From Acidobacteriaceae bacterium dw_441 (GTDB lineage Bacteria; Acidobacteriota; Terriglobia; Terriglobales; Acidobacteriaceae), in assembly GCA_018449715.1 (NCBI GenBank), contig JAAVVA010000001.1:1426001-1490000 (forward strand): a stretch of 64,000 bases of DNA, in the 5' to 3' direction. Position numbers and translations under genes: made by a program. A model generated the notes under the pieces. The model was not told where the DNA came from. It was given only the letters and a program-made list of their open reading frames with translations, and did not search any database. Numbering within the stretch: the stretch's first letter is position 1; every line of letters begins with the position of its first letter. Of this stretch, positions 28,319 to 37,728 are shown in pieces.

Positions 28319-29017
28319 ATGAAATTTGGCGTTCTGGTCTTCCCAGGCTCTAACTGCGATCACGACACTTACCACGTCATCAACGAGCTTACAAAGCAGC
28401 CCGTGACCTTCCTGTGGCACGCCTCCGAAGACCTCCAGGGGTGCGACGCCATCCTCGTCCCCGGCGGATTCGCCTACGGCGACTATCTCCGCACCGGGGC
28501 CATCGCGAAGTTCGCCCCCGTCATGCAGTCCGTCATCAAGTTCGCCAACAACGGCGGTCTGGTCTTCGGCATCTGCAACGGCTTCCAGATCCTATGCGAG
28601 TCCGGCCTTCTGCCCGGCGCCCTGATGCGCAACGCGGGGCTGCACTACATCTGCAAGCAGGTCCACCTGCGCACCGAGACCACCGATTCGCCCTTCACCC
28701 ACGGCATCGAGCGCGGACGCGTCCTCCAGATGCCCATCGGCCACATGGAGGGCAACTACTTCTGCGACGCCGACACGCTGGCGAAGCTCAAGGCCGAGGA
28801 CCGCATCGCCTTCCGTTACGCCACGCCCGCCGGTGAGATCACCCCCGGGGCGAACCCCAACGGCTCGCTCGAAAACATCGCCGGAGTGCTCAGCGAAGGA
28901 CGCAACGTGCTAGGCATGATGCCTCACCCCGACCGCTCCAGCGAGAGCATCCTCGGCTCCGCCGACGGCCTGCTCCTGTTCCGCTCCCTGGTGGAGTCGC
29001 TCGCGCTGGCCCGTTAG
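28319..29017 (+). CDS. purQ: Phosphoribosylformylglycinamidine synthase subunit PurQ
   Basis: PurQ is the glutaminase subunit that feeds ammonia to PurL in step four of purine synthesis. It is a class I amidotransferase with nucleophile C86 in GICNGFQ and the His/Glu pair in the MMPHPDR segment near the C-terminus. FPGSNCD near the N-terminus is diagnostic. At 232 aa it is the small PurQ form that works with small PurL and PurS. Neither is in the window, so the pathway genes are scattered. Confidence 0.96.
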   Translation: MKFGVLVFPGSNCDHDTYHVINELTKQPVTFLWHASEDLQGCDAILVPGGFAYGDYLRTGAIAKFAPVMQSVIKFANNGGLVFGICNGFQILCESGLLPGALMRNAGLHYICKQVHLRTETTDSPFTHGIERGRVLQMPIGHMEGNYFCDADTLAKLKAEDRIAFRYATPAGEITPGANPNGSLENIAGVLSEGRNVLGMMPHPDRSSESILGSADGLLLFRSLVESLALAR

Positions 29018-29070
29018 CCGCCGCGTTCCGCGACCTTCTCCCGCAACTGAAATCACAGGACCAATACGCG

Positions 29071-29862
29071 ATGATCGACATTCACCACCATCTCCTCTGG
29101 GATCAGGACGACGGTGCCAAGACGCTTGAGCTCTCCCTCGATATGGCGCGCATAGCAGCCGAGGACGGCATCACCCACATCGCCTGCACCCCGCACTCGA
29201 ACGGTTTTTACGAGTACGATCCCATCGCGATCCAGTCCAAGATCGACTACCTGCAGGATCTCCTGAAGCAGGAGGAGATCCCTATCACCCTCGGGCGGGG
29301 TTGCGACTTTCATACTTCCTACGACAACATCCAGCTCGCCCACGAGGAGCCACGCCGCTTCTCGCTCAACGGTGGAGCCTACCTTCTCGTTGAGCTTCCC
29401 GACCACGCCCTGCCGCCAACGATCAATGAAGTCTTCTACCAGCTCCAGATTGACGGCCTCACCCCCATCCTGACTCATCCGGAGCGCAACCTGACGCTCC
29501 AGAAGGATATGTCCCGCATCAAGGAGTGGCTCCGCACCGGCGTGCTCGTGCAGGTCACGGCTAACTCCGTCACGGGGCGCATGGGCAAGACGGCGCAGCG
29601 CCTCGCGCACGAGCTTCTGTCGAAGAACTGGGTTCACTTCCTCGCGACCGACGCCCACAACGACACCTCCCGCCCGCCCAAAATGCGTGAGGCGATGGAG
29701 ATCGTCGCAGAGCGTTACGGCTCCGACTACGCCCACATGCTCTGCGTCTCGAACCCGCTGGCCGCCTTCATGGATAAGCCTCTTCCGCAGCAACGCGAGA
29801 TGATGGACCTCTACGAAGACGACGCCCCGAAGAGCTGGTGGCAGCGGCTCACCGGCCGCTGA
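29071..29862 (+). CDS. CpsB/YwqE-type tyrosine-protein phosphatase (PHP fold)
   Basis: This is a metal-dependent phosphatase of the polymerase-and-histidinol-phosphatase fold that removes phosphate from BY-kinases. The metal ligands are visible: DIHHH (3-7), TPHSN (about 41-45), E near GRGCDFH, LTHPERN and the late TDAHN. At 263 aa it is typical. The likely target is the Wzc-like kinase at 16180, 11 kb away, with its C-terminal tyrosine cluster; that link is inference. It follows purQ by 53 bp with a weak AGGA site. Confidence 0.9.
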   Translation: MIDIHHHLLWDQDDGAKTLELSLDMARIAAEDGITHIACTPHSNGFYEYDPIAIQSKIDYLQDLLKQEEIPITLGRGCDFHTSYDNIQLAHEEPRRFSLNGGAYLLVELPDHALPPTINEVFYQLQIDGLTPILTHPERNLTLQKDMSRIKEWLRTGVLVQVTANSVTGRMGKTAQRLAHELLSKNWVHFLATDAHNDTSRPPKMREAMEIVAERYGSDYAHMLCVSNPLAAFMDKPLPQQREMMDLYEDDAPKSWWQRLTGR

Positions 29863-30019
29863 GCTGCTGCCAGTCCACTCTACCCCACCGTCTTCCCAGC
29901 GATTACCGGACAGAACCGGCCCGTCCGCGATTTTCTTTCCGGCACCGTGATCGTTTCCAGCCTCTTCCAACATCAAACCGGAGTAAGCTTGTCACAGGTC
30001 CGTTAACGAAGAGGCCCTC

Positions 30020-30793
30020 ATGCCATCCACCATCACGCCTGTTACTACTGAGTGGGAAAAGAAACGCCACCTCGACGACCACGATGGTGGACACGGCAGG
30101 CGACCGCCCACCGACAAACGCACCGGCGGCGGCGGAGACAACGACAACTGGAATAATCGCCCGCAAGGCAACCGAGGCCCCCGCGAACGTCTGTCACGCG
30201 CCCGCCTCGGCCTCTTCTGCGTGCTTGCTGGCGACACCATGTTCTTCATCGCCATCATCAGCGCCTTCTTCGTCGCTCAAGGGACCCACCACATCGACGC
30301 CCACAATCAATATGTCAGCCAGTGGCATCCCACCGATGTCCCCCCCATCCTCTGGCTCAACACCGCCGTCCTCCTGCTCAGCTCCATCACCATGGAGATC
30401 GCCCGCCGCGCCATGTTTCGCGAAACCGATGTCATGGATGAGTGGCTGGGCCTCGGCAAACCGATTACCCGCCGCGCCCTTCCCTGGCTGACGGCAACCA
30501 CGGTGCTCGGCCTTCTCTTTCTGGTCGGGCAGTCAGAGGCCTGGAGGCAGCTCGCCATCCAGCACGTCTTCTTTGCCTCCAACCCGAGCAGCCACTTCTT
30601 TTACCTGATTACCTACACGCACGCCTTCCACCTCTTCCTCGGAATCGGCGCACTCATCGCCTCGCTGACGGCGCTCTATGTCTCGCGCCAGCTCGAAACC
30701 CGCCAGGTTCTCGTCGATTGCACCGCCTGGTACTGGCACACGATGGGCCTGTTCTGGATCTTTCTCTTCGCCCTGCTGGCCTTCTTCCAGTAA
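30020..30793 (+). CDS. Cytochrome c oxidase subunit III-like protein
   Basis: This is a membrane subunit of a heme-copper oxidase. Five membrane helices are visible after a charged, Gly/His/Asp-rich N-terminus of about 60 residues: LGLFCVLAGDTMFFIAII, PILWLNTAVLLLSS, LPWLTATTVLGLLFLVGQ, YTHAFHLFLGIGALIAS and WYWHTMGLFWIFLFALL. The conserved WYWH and the Glu in SITMEIARRAMF fit the family. GAAGAGG precedes the ATG. Subunits I and II are not nearby, so it is an orphan here. Confidence 0.88.
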   Translation: MPSTITPVTTEWEKKRHLDDHDGGHGRRPPTDKRTGGGGDNDNWNNRPQGNRGPRERLSRARLGLFCVLAGDTMFFIAIISAFFVAQGTHHIDAHNQYVSQWHPTDVPPILWLNTAVLLLSSITMEIARRAMFRETDVMDEWLGLGKPITRRALPWLTATTVLGLLFLVGQSEAWRQLAIQHVFFASNPSSHFFYLITYTHAFHLFLGIGALIASLTALYVSRQLETRQVLVDCTAWYWHTMGLFWIFLFALLAFFQ

Positions 30794-30819
30794 TCCCGCA
30801 ATGAACTTCCGGGAAGCAC

Positions 30820-30854
30820 AAAAAAGCTGCGGCTTGGCCGCAGCTTCTCGTTTT
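30820..30854. terminator. Bidirectional terminator between convergent genes
   Basis: AAGCTGCGGC / CCGCAGCTT with a TTGG loop has A-rich sequence on the left and ctcgtttt on the right, so it can end both the oxidase subunit gene and the minus-strand nucleotidyltransferase gene. Confidence 0.85.
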
Positions 30855-30867
30855 CTGAACGGACTTC

Positions 30868-32706
30868 TTACCGACTCTTCTTCGCTGCCTTTGCCGGAGC
30901 CTTTTTCGCAGGAGCAGCCTTCTTGGTCGGGACCGGGACTTTCTTCGCAGGAGCCTTGGCCACAACCTTCTTGACCGGCTTCGCCGCAGCCTTCACCGGG
31001 GCAACCGCCTTCCTTGTCGGAGACGGCTTCTGCACGACAGCCTTCTTCGTCGGGATGGTCTTCTTTGCTGGCGCGGCAGCCTTCTTCGCGGGAACTGCTT
31101 TCTTGACCGGGGCAGGAGCCGGAGCCTTCTTTGCAGGAGCCTTCGCTGCCACCGTCTTCACCACAGCCTTCACCGGGACGACAACCTTCTTCGCAGGAGC
31201 CTTCTCCGGAGTAGCGGTCTTCTTTGCCGCAGGAGCGACCGCAGCCTTCTTCTCCGGCTTCTTCGCAGGAGCAGGCTTTGCGGGAACCGTTTCCGGAGCT
31301 GAAGCTACCTCCTCTGCAATCCCTTCGACGGCTTCAGCTGCCTCTTCCGTAGCCGCAGCCTTCTTCTTGCCCTTGGCCTTGGACTCCTTACGTCCGCCGC
31401 GCGCGCGCCGCACGTTGACCGGCGGGGGCGGAGCTGGCGGAGAGTACGGCTCCAGAAATGCCTTCTGCTCTTCCTCTGTCGCCAGATGATTATCCATCAG
31501 CTCAAAGAACAATTTGTCGACAAGCTCTTCGTATCCAGAAAGATCAGAGGAAATCCTCATCTCTTGCATTAATGTATACGGGATCTTTTGACGCGCCTGC
31601 GGCCACTCTGTGTAGAAGCTCTTCAGCTTGTTCTGCACTCCGGCGGTCTTCACATGGTGGACCGCCCACAGCACCGCCTCGGGCTTCGCCGAGTAAAACA
31701 GCTTCCACGCAACAGAAGGAGTCGCAGCCTCTTTGCCCGAAAGCTGTGCCGCAAACGCCTTGCCCTCGGCCTCAAGCCCTTCAATCTCGCGAACGAATCC
31801 CTGCCGGACAAAGCTGTTTTTCAGCGCCGAAACATCCTTGGGAGCCATCTTCGCAGTCAGCAGCGGAAAGTTCACCGCAGCAGCCTCGGCATGGATGCCG
31901 TGAACCTGAAGCTGCATCTGGGCGTCGCGAAGCTTCTCCAACTCGGCTGTGTTGACCTTGCTCACCGCCAGCGCCGGGTTCAGAACCTTCAGCCAGCCCT
32001 CGGCCTCCAGCTTGCTCATCACACGCAGCGGGTCTTCCTCATGGAAGACCTCCTCAGCCTCATATCCCGCCTGCCAGGGCGACATGGCCGAGATGTACCC
32101 TTCTTCCTTGCCCGTCTCGTAGCGGCTGCGGGTGCGCTCGTCCATCTGCCATCCGAGACGAGCCATCAGGCGCACAGCGCGGATCATCCGAACCGGGTCC
32201 TCGATGAAGCCATAGTTGTTCACCAGGCGCAGCTCGCGGTTCTCGATGTCGGCCACGCCGTTCAGCGGGTCCATCAGCAGACCGTACGATCCCTGATTCA
32301 GCGAGAGCGCCATTGCGTTCGCGGTAAAGTCACGCCTCCGGAGATCCTCAAGGATGGTCGAAGACTTGTAGACCGGCTTTCCCGGTTTGGGATAGGTCAC
32401 CGACAGGGTGGAGCTGATCTCCACGCGAACCTGCCCCGGGAAGTCCACGAAGAGCGACTGTGCCGCCTCGGATTCTCCCGAGACAATTCCACCAACCTTC
32501 TCTATATCTTTCTTCAGTTTGAGAGCATTTCCCTGAACTGATACATCAAGATCGCGTACCGGCGATCCGCTCGTCAGGTCGCGGACGGCTCCGCCGACCA
32601 GAAAGCTCGTAAGACCTTTCACACGAGCCACTTCCCGTATCTTTTCGAGGGCCGAATGCTGCGCCTTCGAAAGCCGGTTTTCCAGAAGATAGATATAATC
32701 GGCCAT
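30868..32706 (-). CDS. CCA-transferase/poly(A)-polymerase-like enzyme with histone-H1-like tail
   Basis: The N-terminal two-thirds is a class II tRNA nucleotidyltransferase/poly(A) polymerase-type domain: GGAVRD, the metal-binding RDLDVSV, RRRDFTANAMA and the EDPVRMIRAVRLMARLG motif. The downstream helical part is divergent. The last 190 or so residues (about 30870-31450) are made of Lys, Ala, Pro and Val in AKK/APAKK-type repeats, resembling histone H1 or the tails of AlgP-type proteins, and should be disordered and very basic. The start at 32706 was chosen because homology begins there; an in-frame ATG at 32772 adds 22 unconserved residues. Whether it makes CCA ends or poly(A) is not decidable. 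Confidence 0.8.
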   Translation of the reverse strand: MADYIYLLENRLSKAQHSALEKIREVARVKGLTSFLVGGAVRDLTSGSPVRDLDVSVQGNALKLKKDIEKVGGIVSGESEAAQSLFVDFPGQVRVEISSTLSVTYPKPGKPVYKSSTILEDLRRRDFTANAMALSLNQGSYGLLMDPLNGVADIENRELRLVNNYGFIEDPVRMIRAVRLMARLGWQMDERTRSRYETGKEEGYISAMSPWQAGYEAEEVFHEEDPLRVMSKLEAEGWLKVLNPALAVSKVNTAELEKLRDAQMQLQVHGIHAEAAAVNFPLLTAKMAPKDVSALKNSFVRQGFVREIEGLEAEGKAFAAQLSGKEAATPSVAWKLFYSAKPEAVLWAVHHVKTAGVQNKLKSFYTEWPQARQKIPYTLMQEMRISSDLSGYEELVDKLFFELMDNHLATEEEQKAFLEPYSPPAPPPPVNVRRARGGRKESKAKGKKKAAATEEAAEAVEGIAEEVASAPETVPAKPAPAKKPEKKAAVAPAAKKTATPEKAPAKKVVVPVKAVVKTVAAKAPAKKAPAPAPVKKAVPAKKAAAPAKKTIPTKKAVVQKPSPTRKAVAPVKAAAKPVKKVVAKAPAKKVPVPTKKAAPAKKAPAKAAKKSR

Positions 32707-32911
32707 AATTCCGTTGCAATCGCTCCAAGCCGGTCTTAAACGCGATTCCAGCTGCCTGGCCACATAAGCCACTGGGAATCAACCGTTTAGAATTGTCTCA
32801 CTATCGAGACACAAAAGCTGACTGTAACACAGCGTTGGTAAATTGACTACTCCACACGCAGCTTTTTCCGCATGACCTCTGCTCCGCGTGCGACAATCCG
32901 CCACAGGAACC

Positions 32912-33487
32912 ATGTCTTCGGCGCACAAAAAAGTAATCGTCCGCCGTCTTCTCGGCGACACCCTCCCCGGCTACCTCCCGCTCTCCGGCTTCGTCCGCCA
33001 GAGCGCTTCGGAGCAGGACCGCGTCGTGGACCTGCTCGATCTTTCCGGTCGTGTTCAGCAGGTCGCCCTCTCCGAGATTAAATACATCTGTTACGTCCGC
33101 GACTTCAACCTTAACGACACCGCTACCCCTGAGCGCCTGAGCCGCCGCACCTTCCTGGCCCGCCCCCGCACCGAGGGGCTCTGGCTTCGGCTGACCTTCC
33201 GCGGTCAGGCCACCCCCGCATCCGAACCGGAGCAACTCGAAGGACTAGCCCCTCTCGATCTCTCCCTACTAGACGAGGTCATCGGCGACTCCGGCCTCTT
33301 CCTCATTCCCCCGGATATCCGCTCGAACACCCAGCGTGTTTACGTTCCTCGCTCGGCCATCGCCGAGTTGCAACTTCTTGCAGTCATCACGACACCTTCG
33401 CGCAAAAAGCCCGCCCCCGGCTCCTCCGCCTCATCGCTCCAGGAAGACCTCTTCCGCGCCCTTCCTCCGAGCACCCGGCCCAACTGA
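32912..33487 (+). CDS. Conserved hypothetical protein
   Basis: I do not recognise a named family with certainty. The 191-aa protein is soluble with no signal peptide or membrane segment. It begins with a strand-rich region (KKVIVRRLLGDTLPGYLPLS) and contains a well-formed core (EIKYICYVRDFN, RRTFLARPRTEGLWLRLTF) and a Pro/Ser-rich C-terminus. It has the look of a small beta-barrel with an arginine-rich surface, possibly nucleotide- or RNA-binding, but that is speculation. The ATG at 32912 has AGGA five bases upstream. It precedes lpxD by 39 bp. Confidence 0.7.
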   Translation: MSSAHKKVIVRRLLGDTLPGYLPLSGFVRQSASEQDRVVDLLDLSGRVQQVALSEIKYICYVRDFNLNDTATPERLSRRTFLARPRTEGLWLRLTFRGQATPASEPEQLEGLAPLDLSLLDEVIGDSGLFLIPPDIRSNTQRVYVPRSAIAELQLLAVITTPSRKKPAPGSSASSLQEDLFRALPPSTRPN

Positions 33488-33514
33488 TGGCCATCCTCCC
33501 GCGACGGCGTCTTA

Positions 33515-33520
33515 TAGAAT
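33515..33520 (+). promoter_or_regulatory. Candidate -10 box of lpxD (leaderless start)
   Basis: TAGAAT lies 6 nt before the lpxD ATG, inside cttatagaatcccagc, with no Shine-Dalgarno sequence between. Confidence 0.5.
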
Positions 33521-33526
33521 CCCAGC

Positions 33527-34525
33527 ATGACGCTCGCCGAACTTGCCCAGCATCTTGGAGCCACCCTTGAGGGTGATCCCTCCGTCCGCATCACCGGAGT
33601 CTCCTCCATCGAGACCGCTGGCCCCGGCCACCTGACCTTCGTCGCCAACCCCAAGTACGCCGCGCTGGCCCGCACCACCCAGGCCTCCGCCGTGCTGGTC
33701 GAGCCCGACTTCCCCGCGATCTCCTGCTCGACCCTGCGCATCTCGAACCCCTACCTCGCCTTCGCCCGCTCCATCGAGCTTTTCTACCAGCCCCCGACCT
33801 ACGCGCCCGGTATTCACCCGACAGCGGTCGTCTCCCCCACGGCGAAGATCGGGGCCACCGCCCACATCGGGGCTTACGTCGTCATCGGCGATAACGTGGT
33901 CCTCGGAGACAATGCTGTCCTTCTGCCACACTCGGTCGTCTACGCTGGCGTGCAGGCCGGAAAGAATCTCTTCGTCCACTCCCATGCCGTCATCCGGGAG
34001 CATTGCATCCTCGGCGACAATGTCGTCCTCCAGAACGGGGCGATCGTCGGGGCCGACGGCTTCGGGTTCGCAAAACAGGGTGACGGAAGCTGGTATAAGA
34101 TCCTCCAGTCCGGCCCGGCCATCCTCGAAGACAACGTCGAGGTGCAGGCCAACGCCTGCATCGACCGCGCCTCCATCGGGGAGACGCGCATCGGCTCTGG
34201 GGCGAAGGTGGACAATCTCGTGCAGGTCGGGCATGGCTCGACGGTGGGAGAGAACACGCTGCTCTGCGCCCAGGTCGGCCTTGCCGGGTCAACGACCGTC
34301 GGTAAGTCCGTCATCCTCGCCGGACAGGTCGGGGTCGCGGGTCACTGCACTGTCGGCGACGGCGTCATCGCCACCGCCCAGAGCGGAATCCCCAGCGATG
34401 TCGAGCCAGGCAAGGTGGTTAGCGGCTATCCGGCCATCGACAACCGCCAGTGGCTCCGCACCGTCGCGCTGGTCAACCGCCTGCCGGAGATTCTCCGCGG
34501 CATCAAGGCCCAGAAGCAGCCCTGA
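33527..34525 (+). CDS. lpxD: UDP-3-O-(3-hydroxyacyl)glucosamine N-acyltransferase
   Basis: LpxD adds the second hydroxyacyl chain in lipid A synthesis from acyl-ACP. The N-terminal uridine-binding domain (about 1-100) includes FVANPKYA. A left-handed beta-helix of hexapeptide repeats follows, with catalytic H236 in VQVGHGS, at the position of E. coli H239. A C-terminal helical tail completes it. At 332 aa it is normal in length. It confirms an LPS-type outer membrane. lpxA and fabZ are not adjacent. Confidence 0.96.
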   Translation: MTLAELAQHLGATLEGDPSVRITGVSSIETAGPGHLTFVANPKYAALARTTQASAVLVEPDFPAISCSTLRISNPYLAFARSIELFYQPPTYAPGIHPTAVVSPTAKIGATAHIGAYVVIGDNVVLGDNAVLLPHSVVYAGVQAGKNLFVHSHAVIREHCILGDNVVLQNGAIVGADGFGFAKQGDGSWYKILQSGPAILEDNVEVQANACIDRASIGETRIGSGAKVDNLVQVGHGSTVGENTLLCAQVGLAGSTTVGKSVILAGQVGVAGHCTVGDGVIATAQSGIPSDVEPGKVVSGYPAIDNRQWLRTVALVNRLPEILRGIKAQKQP

Positions 34526-34597
34526 GAGGCGGTACGATCCGCAAAAATACTGTTTGCTGCGTTGACCTTAGCCCCTCTTTCTGCATCCAAAGGTCTA

Positions 34598-35404
34598 ATG
34601 AGCGTCGAGCCGCCCGACAACGGAATTAGTGTGCCTAGAGGTGTTTCGGGAGTCCGCGTGCTGCTGCTCGACGACGAACCGGCAAACCTTCACCTTCGCA
34701 CGGCCATCCTGCGGCAACACGGATACCATTGCATCCCCGCCTCCACCATCGAGGAGGCAACCGAGGTCTTCAGCGATATTGACATCGCCGTGCTGGACTA
34801 CCACCTCGGCTCGGGCCGATTCGGCACCGAGGTCGCCACGCACCTTCGCAGCCGCCGTCCGCAGGTTCCCATCATCATTCTGTCGGCCACGCTCGAACGC
34901 CACTTCGGCGGCGCAGAGGATATGCACCTGCTGAAGGGATACAGCTCGGTGGACGACCTGCTTAGCGCCCTCAGCGCGCTGAAGGCCAAACGCCTCGGCT
35001 CGCCCGTCGTGGTCGATGCGCGGGACTTCTTCTACTCGCGCATCTCGCTGGCCATCGGCTCCGACGTGCTGGTACAGATCTTCGACGATCATGGCGTCTG
35101 GCACTACTGCAACGACTCCGCCGCGGAGTACCTCGGGCAGACCCGCGATTGGTTTCCCGGCCGCTGCGTCTTCGACGAGATGCCTGCCCTGATGCGCGAC
35201 TGGCGCGAGGTTCTTCGCACCGTCGCCCGGACGCGCGAGACCTATATCGACCGCACCCGCCGCGGTCTGCTCGCCCTTCCCCGCACCGGCGAACAGAATC
35301 TCACGTGGAGCGTTCTCGCCTTTCCCATCACGCTCCACGACAGCCGCACGGGAGTCGTTCTGACCGCCCGCGTGCTTGAACGCAACTCGCCGCTCTTCGC
35401 GTAA
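34598..35404 (+). CDS. Receiver domain fused to a PAS-like domain
   Basis: Residues 20-130 are a response-regulator receiver with D25/D26, phosphoacceptor D67 (AVLDYHLG), S96 and K113. The lysine is followed by GYSS instead of the usual Pro. Residues about 145-265 look like a PAS sensor (DVLVQIFDDHGVWHYCNDSA...YLG). No kinase, DNA-binding or cyclase output is seen in the 268 aa. The ATG at 34598 has AAAGG five bases upstream and is preferred to one at 34562. It may relay a signal by protein contact. Confidence 0.75.
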   Translation: MSVEPPDNGISVPRGVSGVRVLLLDDEPANLHLRTAILRQHGYHCIPASTIEEATEVFSDIDIAVLDYHLGSGRFGTEVATHLRSRRPQVPIIILSATLERHFGGAEDMHLLKGYSSVDDLLSALSALKAKRLGSPVVVDARDFFYSRISLAIGSDVLVQIFDDHGVWHYCNDSAAEYLGQTRDWFPGRCVFDEMPALMRDWREVLRTVARTRETYIDRTRRGLLALPRTGEQNLTWSVLAFPITLHDSRTGVVLTARVLERNSPLFA

Positions 35405-35448
35405 GGCGACGAGCGATCCTCTCCCCGGCCTGTTACCTTTAACCTTGT

Positions 35449-35796
35449 ATGCAATCTCTCCGCCGCCTTGTCCTGCTGCCAGTGCTTCTGCTCAGCGGCT
35501 GCCACTCGGCCTATGTCGAGGCCACCGTCTCCAACCACACCTCGCAGATGATCGACCTCATCGAGGTCGAGTACCCCAGCGCCAGCTTCGGAACCCAGTC
35601 CCTGGCTCCAGGGGCGGACTTTCACTACCGCTTCAAGGTGATCGGCGAAGGCAAGGTGAAGATCACCTACACCGATACGGCTCATAACGAGAAGAAAGCG
35701 GAAGGACCCGACCTCAACGAATCCTCTGAGGGAAAGCTCCTCATCGATATTCAGCCCGGTAGCGTCCAGTGGCAGGACAAGACGGCCCATCACTAG
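35449..35796 (+). CDS. Small lipoprotein with an Ig-like or beta-sandwich fold
   Basis: The signal peptide ends in a lipobox (LLSGC, cysteine at 18), so it should be lipid-anchored. The mature part of about 97 residues is strand-rich (VEATVSNHTSQMIDLIEVEYPS, FGTQSLAPGADFHYRFKV) and looks like a small beta-sandwich. Function is unknown. It stands alone between the receiver-PAS gene and an aldo/keto reductase. A TACCTT hexamer 9 nt before the ATG may be its -10 box. Confidence 0.75.
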   Translation: MQSLRRLVLLPVLLLSGCHSAYVEATVSNHTSQMIDLIEVEYPSASFGTQSLAPGADFHYRFKVIGEGKVKITYTDTAHNEKKAEGPDLNESSEGKLLIDIQPGSVQWQDKTAHH

Positions 35797-35880
35797 GCCT
35801 CACGCAAAATTCTTTCGATTATCACAAACTCCCGGTCTAGAAATTGGAGCTTAGGCGGCCTGTCCGTCGTCTAAGCTTCC

Positions 35881-36885
<1,005 letters not shown>

Positions 36886-36910
36886 ACCCTCTGTTCGTTT
36901 TCAAACGCAC

Positions 36911-36945
36911 AAAGACCCGGAGAGACTCTCCGGGTCTTTGTTTTC
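36911..36945 (+). terminator. Rho-independent terminator after the aldo/keto reductase
   Basis: A 12- to 14-bp inverted repeat beginning AAAGACCCGGAGAG and ending CTCTCCGGGTCTTT is followed by gttttc. Confidence 0.9.
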
Positions 36946-37018
36946 ATCTCATCCTCACAGACCTCTCATCACCTTTTGAACTTGTCTTTCCACTTCGTGG
37001 AAAGCCCTTCTGCACTGC

Positions 37019-37024
37019 TATCCT
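37019..37024 (+). promoter_or_regulatory. Candidate -10 box of tmk (leaderless start)
   Basis: TATCCT ends 6 nt before the tmk ATG with gtccct between and no Shine-Dalgarno sequence. It is identical in sequence and spacing to the purQ case. Confidence 0.5.
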
Positions 37025-37030
37025 GTCCCT

Positions 37031-37711
37031 ATGTCGCGTGGTTACTTCATCACCTTCGAGGGGCTTGACGGCTCGGGCAAAACTACACAGCTCCGCCGCC
37101 TCGCTGCATGGCTTGAGGCCGAAGGCCACACAGTCGTCACGCTCCGCCAGCCCGGCGGAACCGCCCTCGGCGACCGCGTCCGTTCCATCCTGCTCGACTC
37201 GCGTTCCGAGGCCACCCTCGGCCCCATCGCCCCTCTCGCCGAGATGGCCCTCATGTTCGCCGACCGGGCCCAGGCTATCCACGAGATCATCCTTCCAGCG
37301 CTCGATGCCGGGACCATCGTCCTCTGCGACCGCTACACCGACTCCTCCGAGGCCTACCAGGGCGCGGGCCGCGAGCTTGGCAGCGAGCGCATCCTCGCCA
37401 TGCACCGCTCTGTCTGCGATAACCTTCAGCCCGACCTGACTCTGCTGCTGCTGCCCTCGCTCGAATCCTCCCTCTACCGCGCCCGACGCCGCAACCAGCG
37501 CGCCACTCAGCAGAAAGGCACCGACGAGAACCGCTTCGAGCGCGAGGGCGACACCTTCTACCGCCGCATCTACACGGCCTACGAGGCCATTGCCGCACGC
37601 GATCCCCACCGGGTCGCCACCATCCGGGACGACGCCTCCATCGAGCAGATCGGGGAGCGCATCCGTGAGATCGTTGCCTCCCGCCTTCCGGCCCAAGCCG
37701 CACGCGCCTGA
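37031..37711 (+). CDS. tmk: Thymidylate kinase
   Basis: Tmk phosphorylates dTMP to dTDP for DNA synthesis. The P-loop is FEGLDGSGKTTQ near the N-terminus. The DR(Y) motif is DRYTDSSEAYQGAGR, and an arginine-rich LID region follows (RARRRNQRATQQKG). At 226 aa it is usual. tmk often sits next to holB; here holB is 13 kb away at 50846. The next gene, a P450, starts 17 bp later, so the two may share a transcript. Confidence 0.95.
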   Translation: MSRGYFITFEGLDGSGKTTQLRRLAAWLEAEGHTVVTLRQPGGTALGDRVRSILLDSRSEATLGPIAPLAEMALMFADRAQAIHEIILPALDAGTIVLCDRYTDSSEAYQGAGRELGSERILAMHRSVCDNLQPDLTLLLLPSLESSLYRARRRNQRATQQKGTDENRFEREGDTFYRRIYTAYEAIAARDPHRVATIRDDASIEQIGERIREIVASRLPAQAARA

Positions 37712-37728
37712 GCCTGAGAGGGATCACC

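Noticed and set aside
30923..31489. Plus-strand frame rich in Ala/Phe/Thr/Gly opposite the basic tail
   Set aside because: Its hydrophobic repeats are the complement of the Lys/Ala/Pro codons in the nucleotidyltransferase tail, which continues an intact domain on the minus strand.
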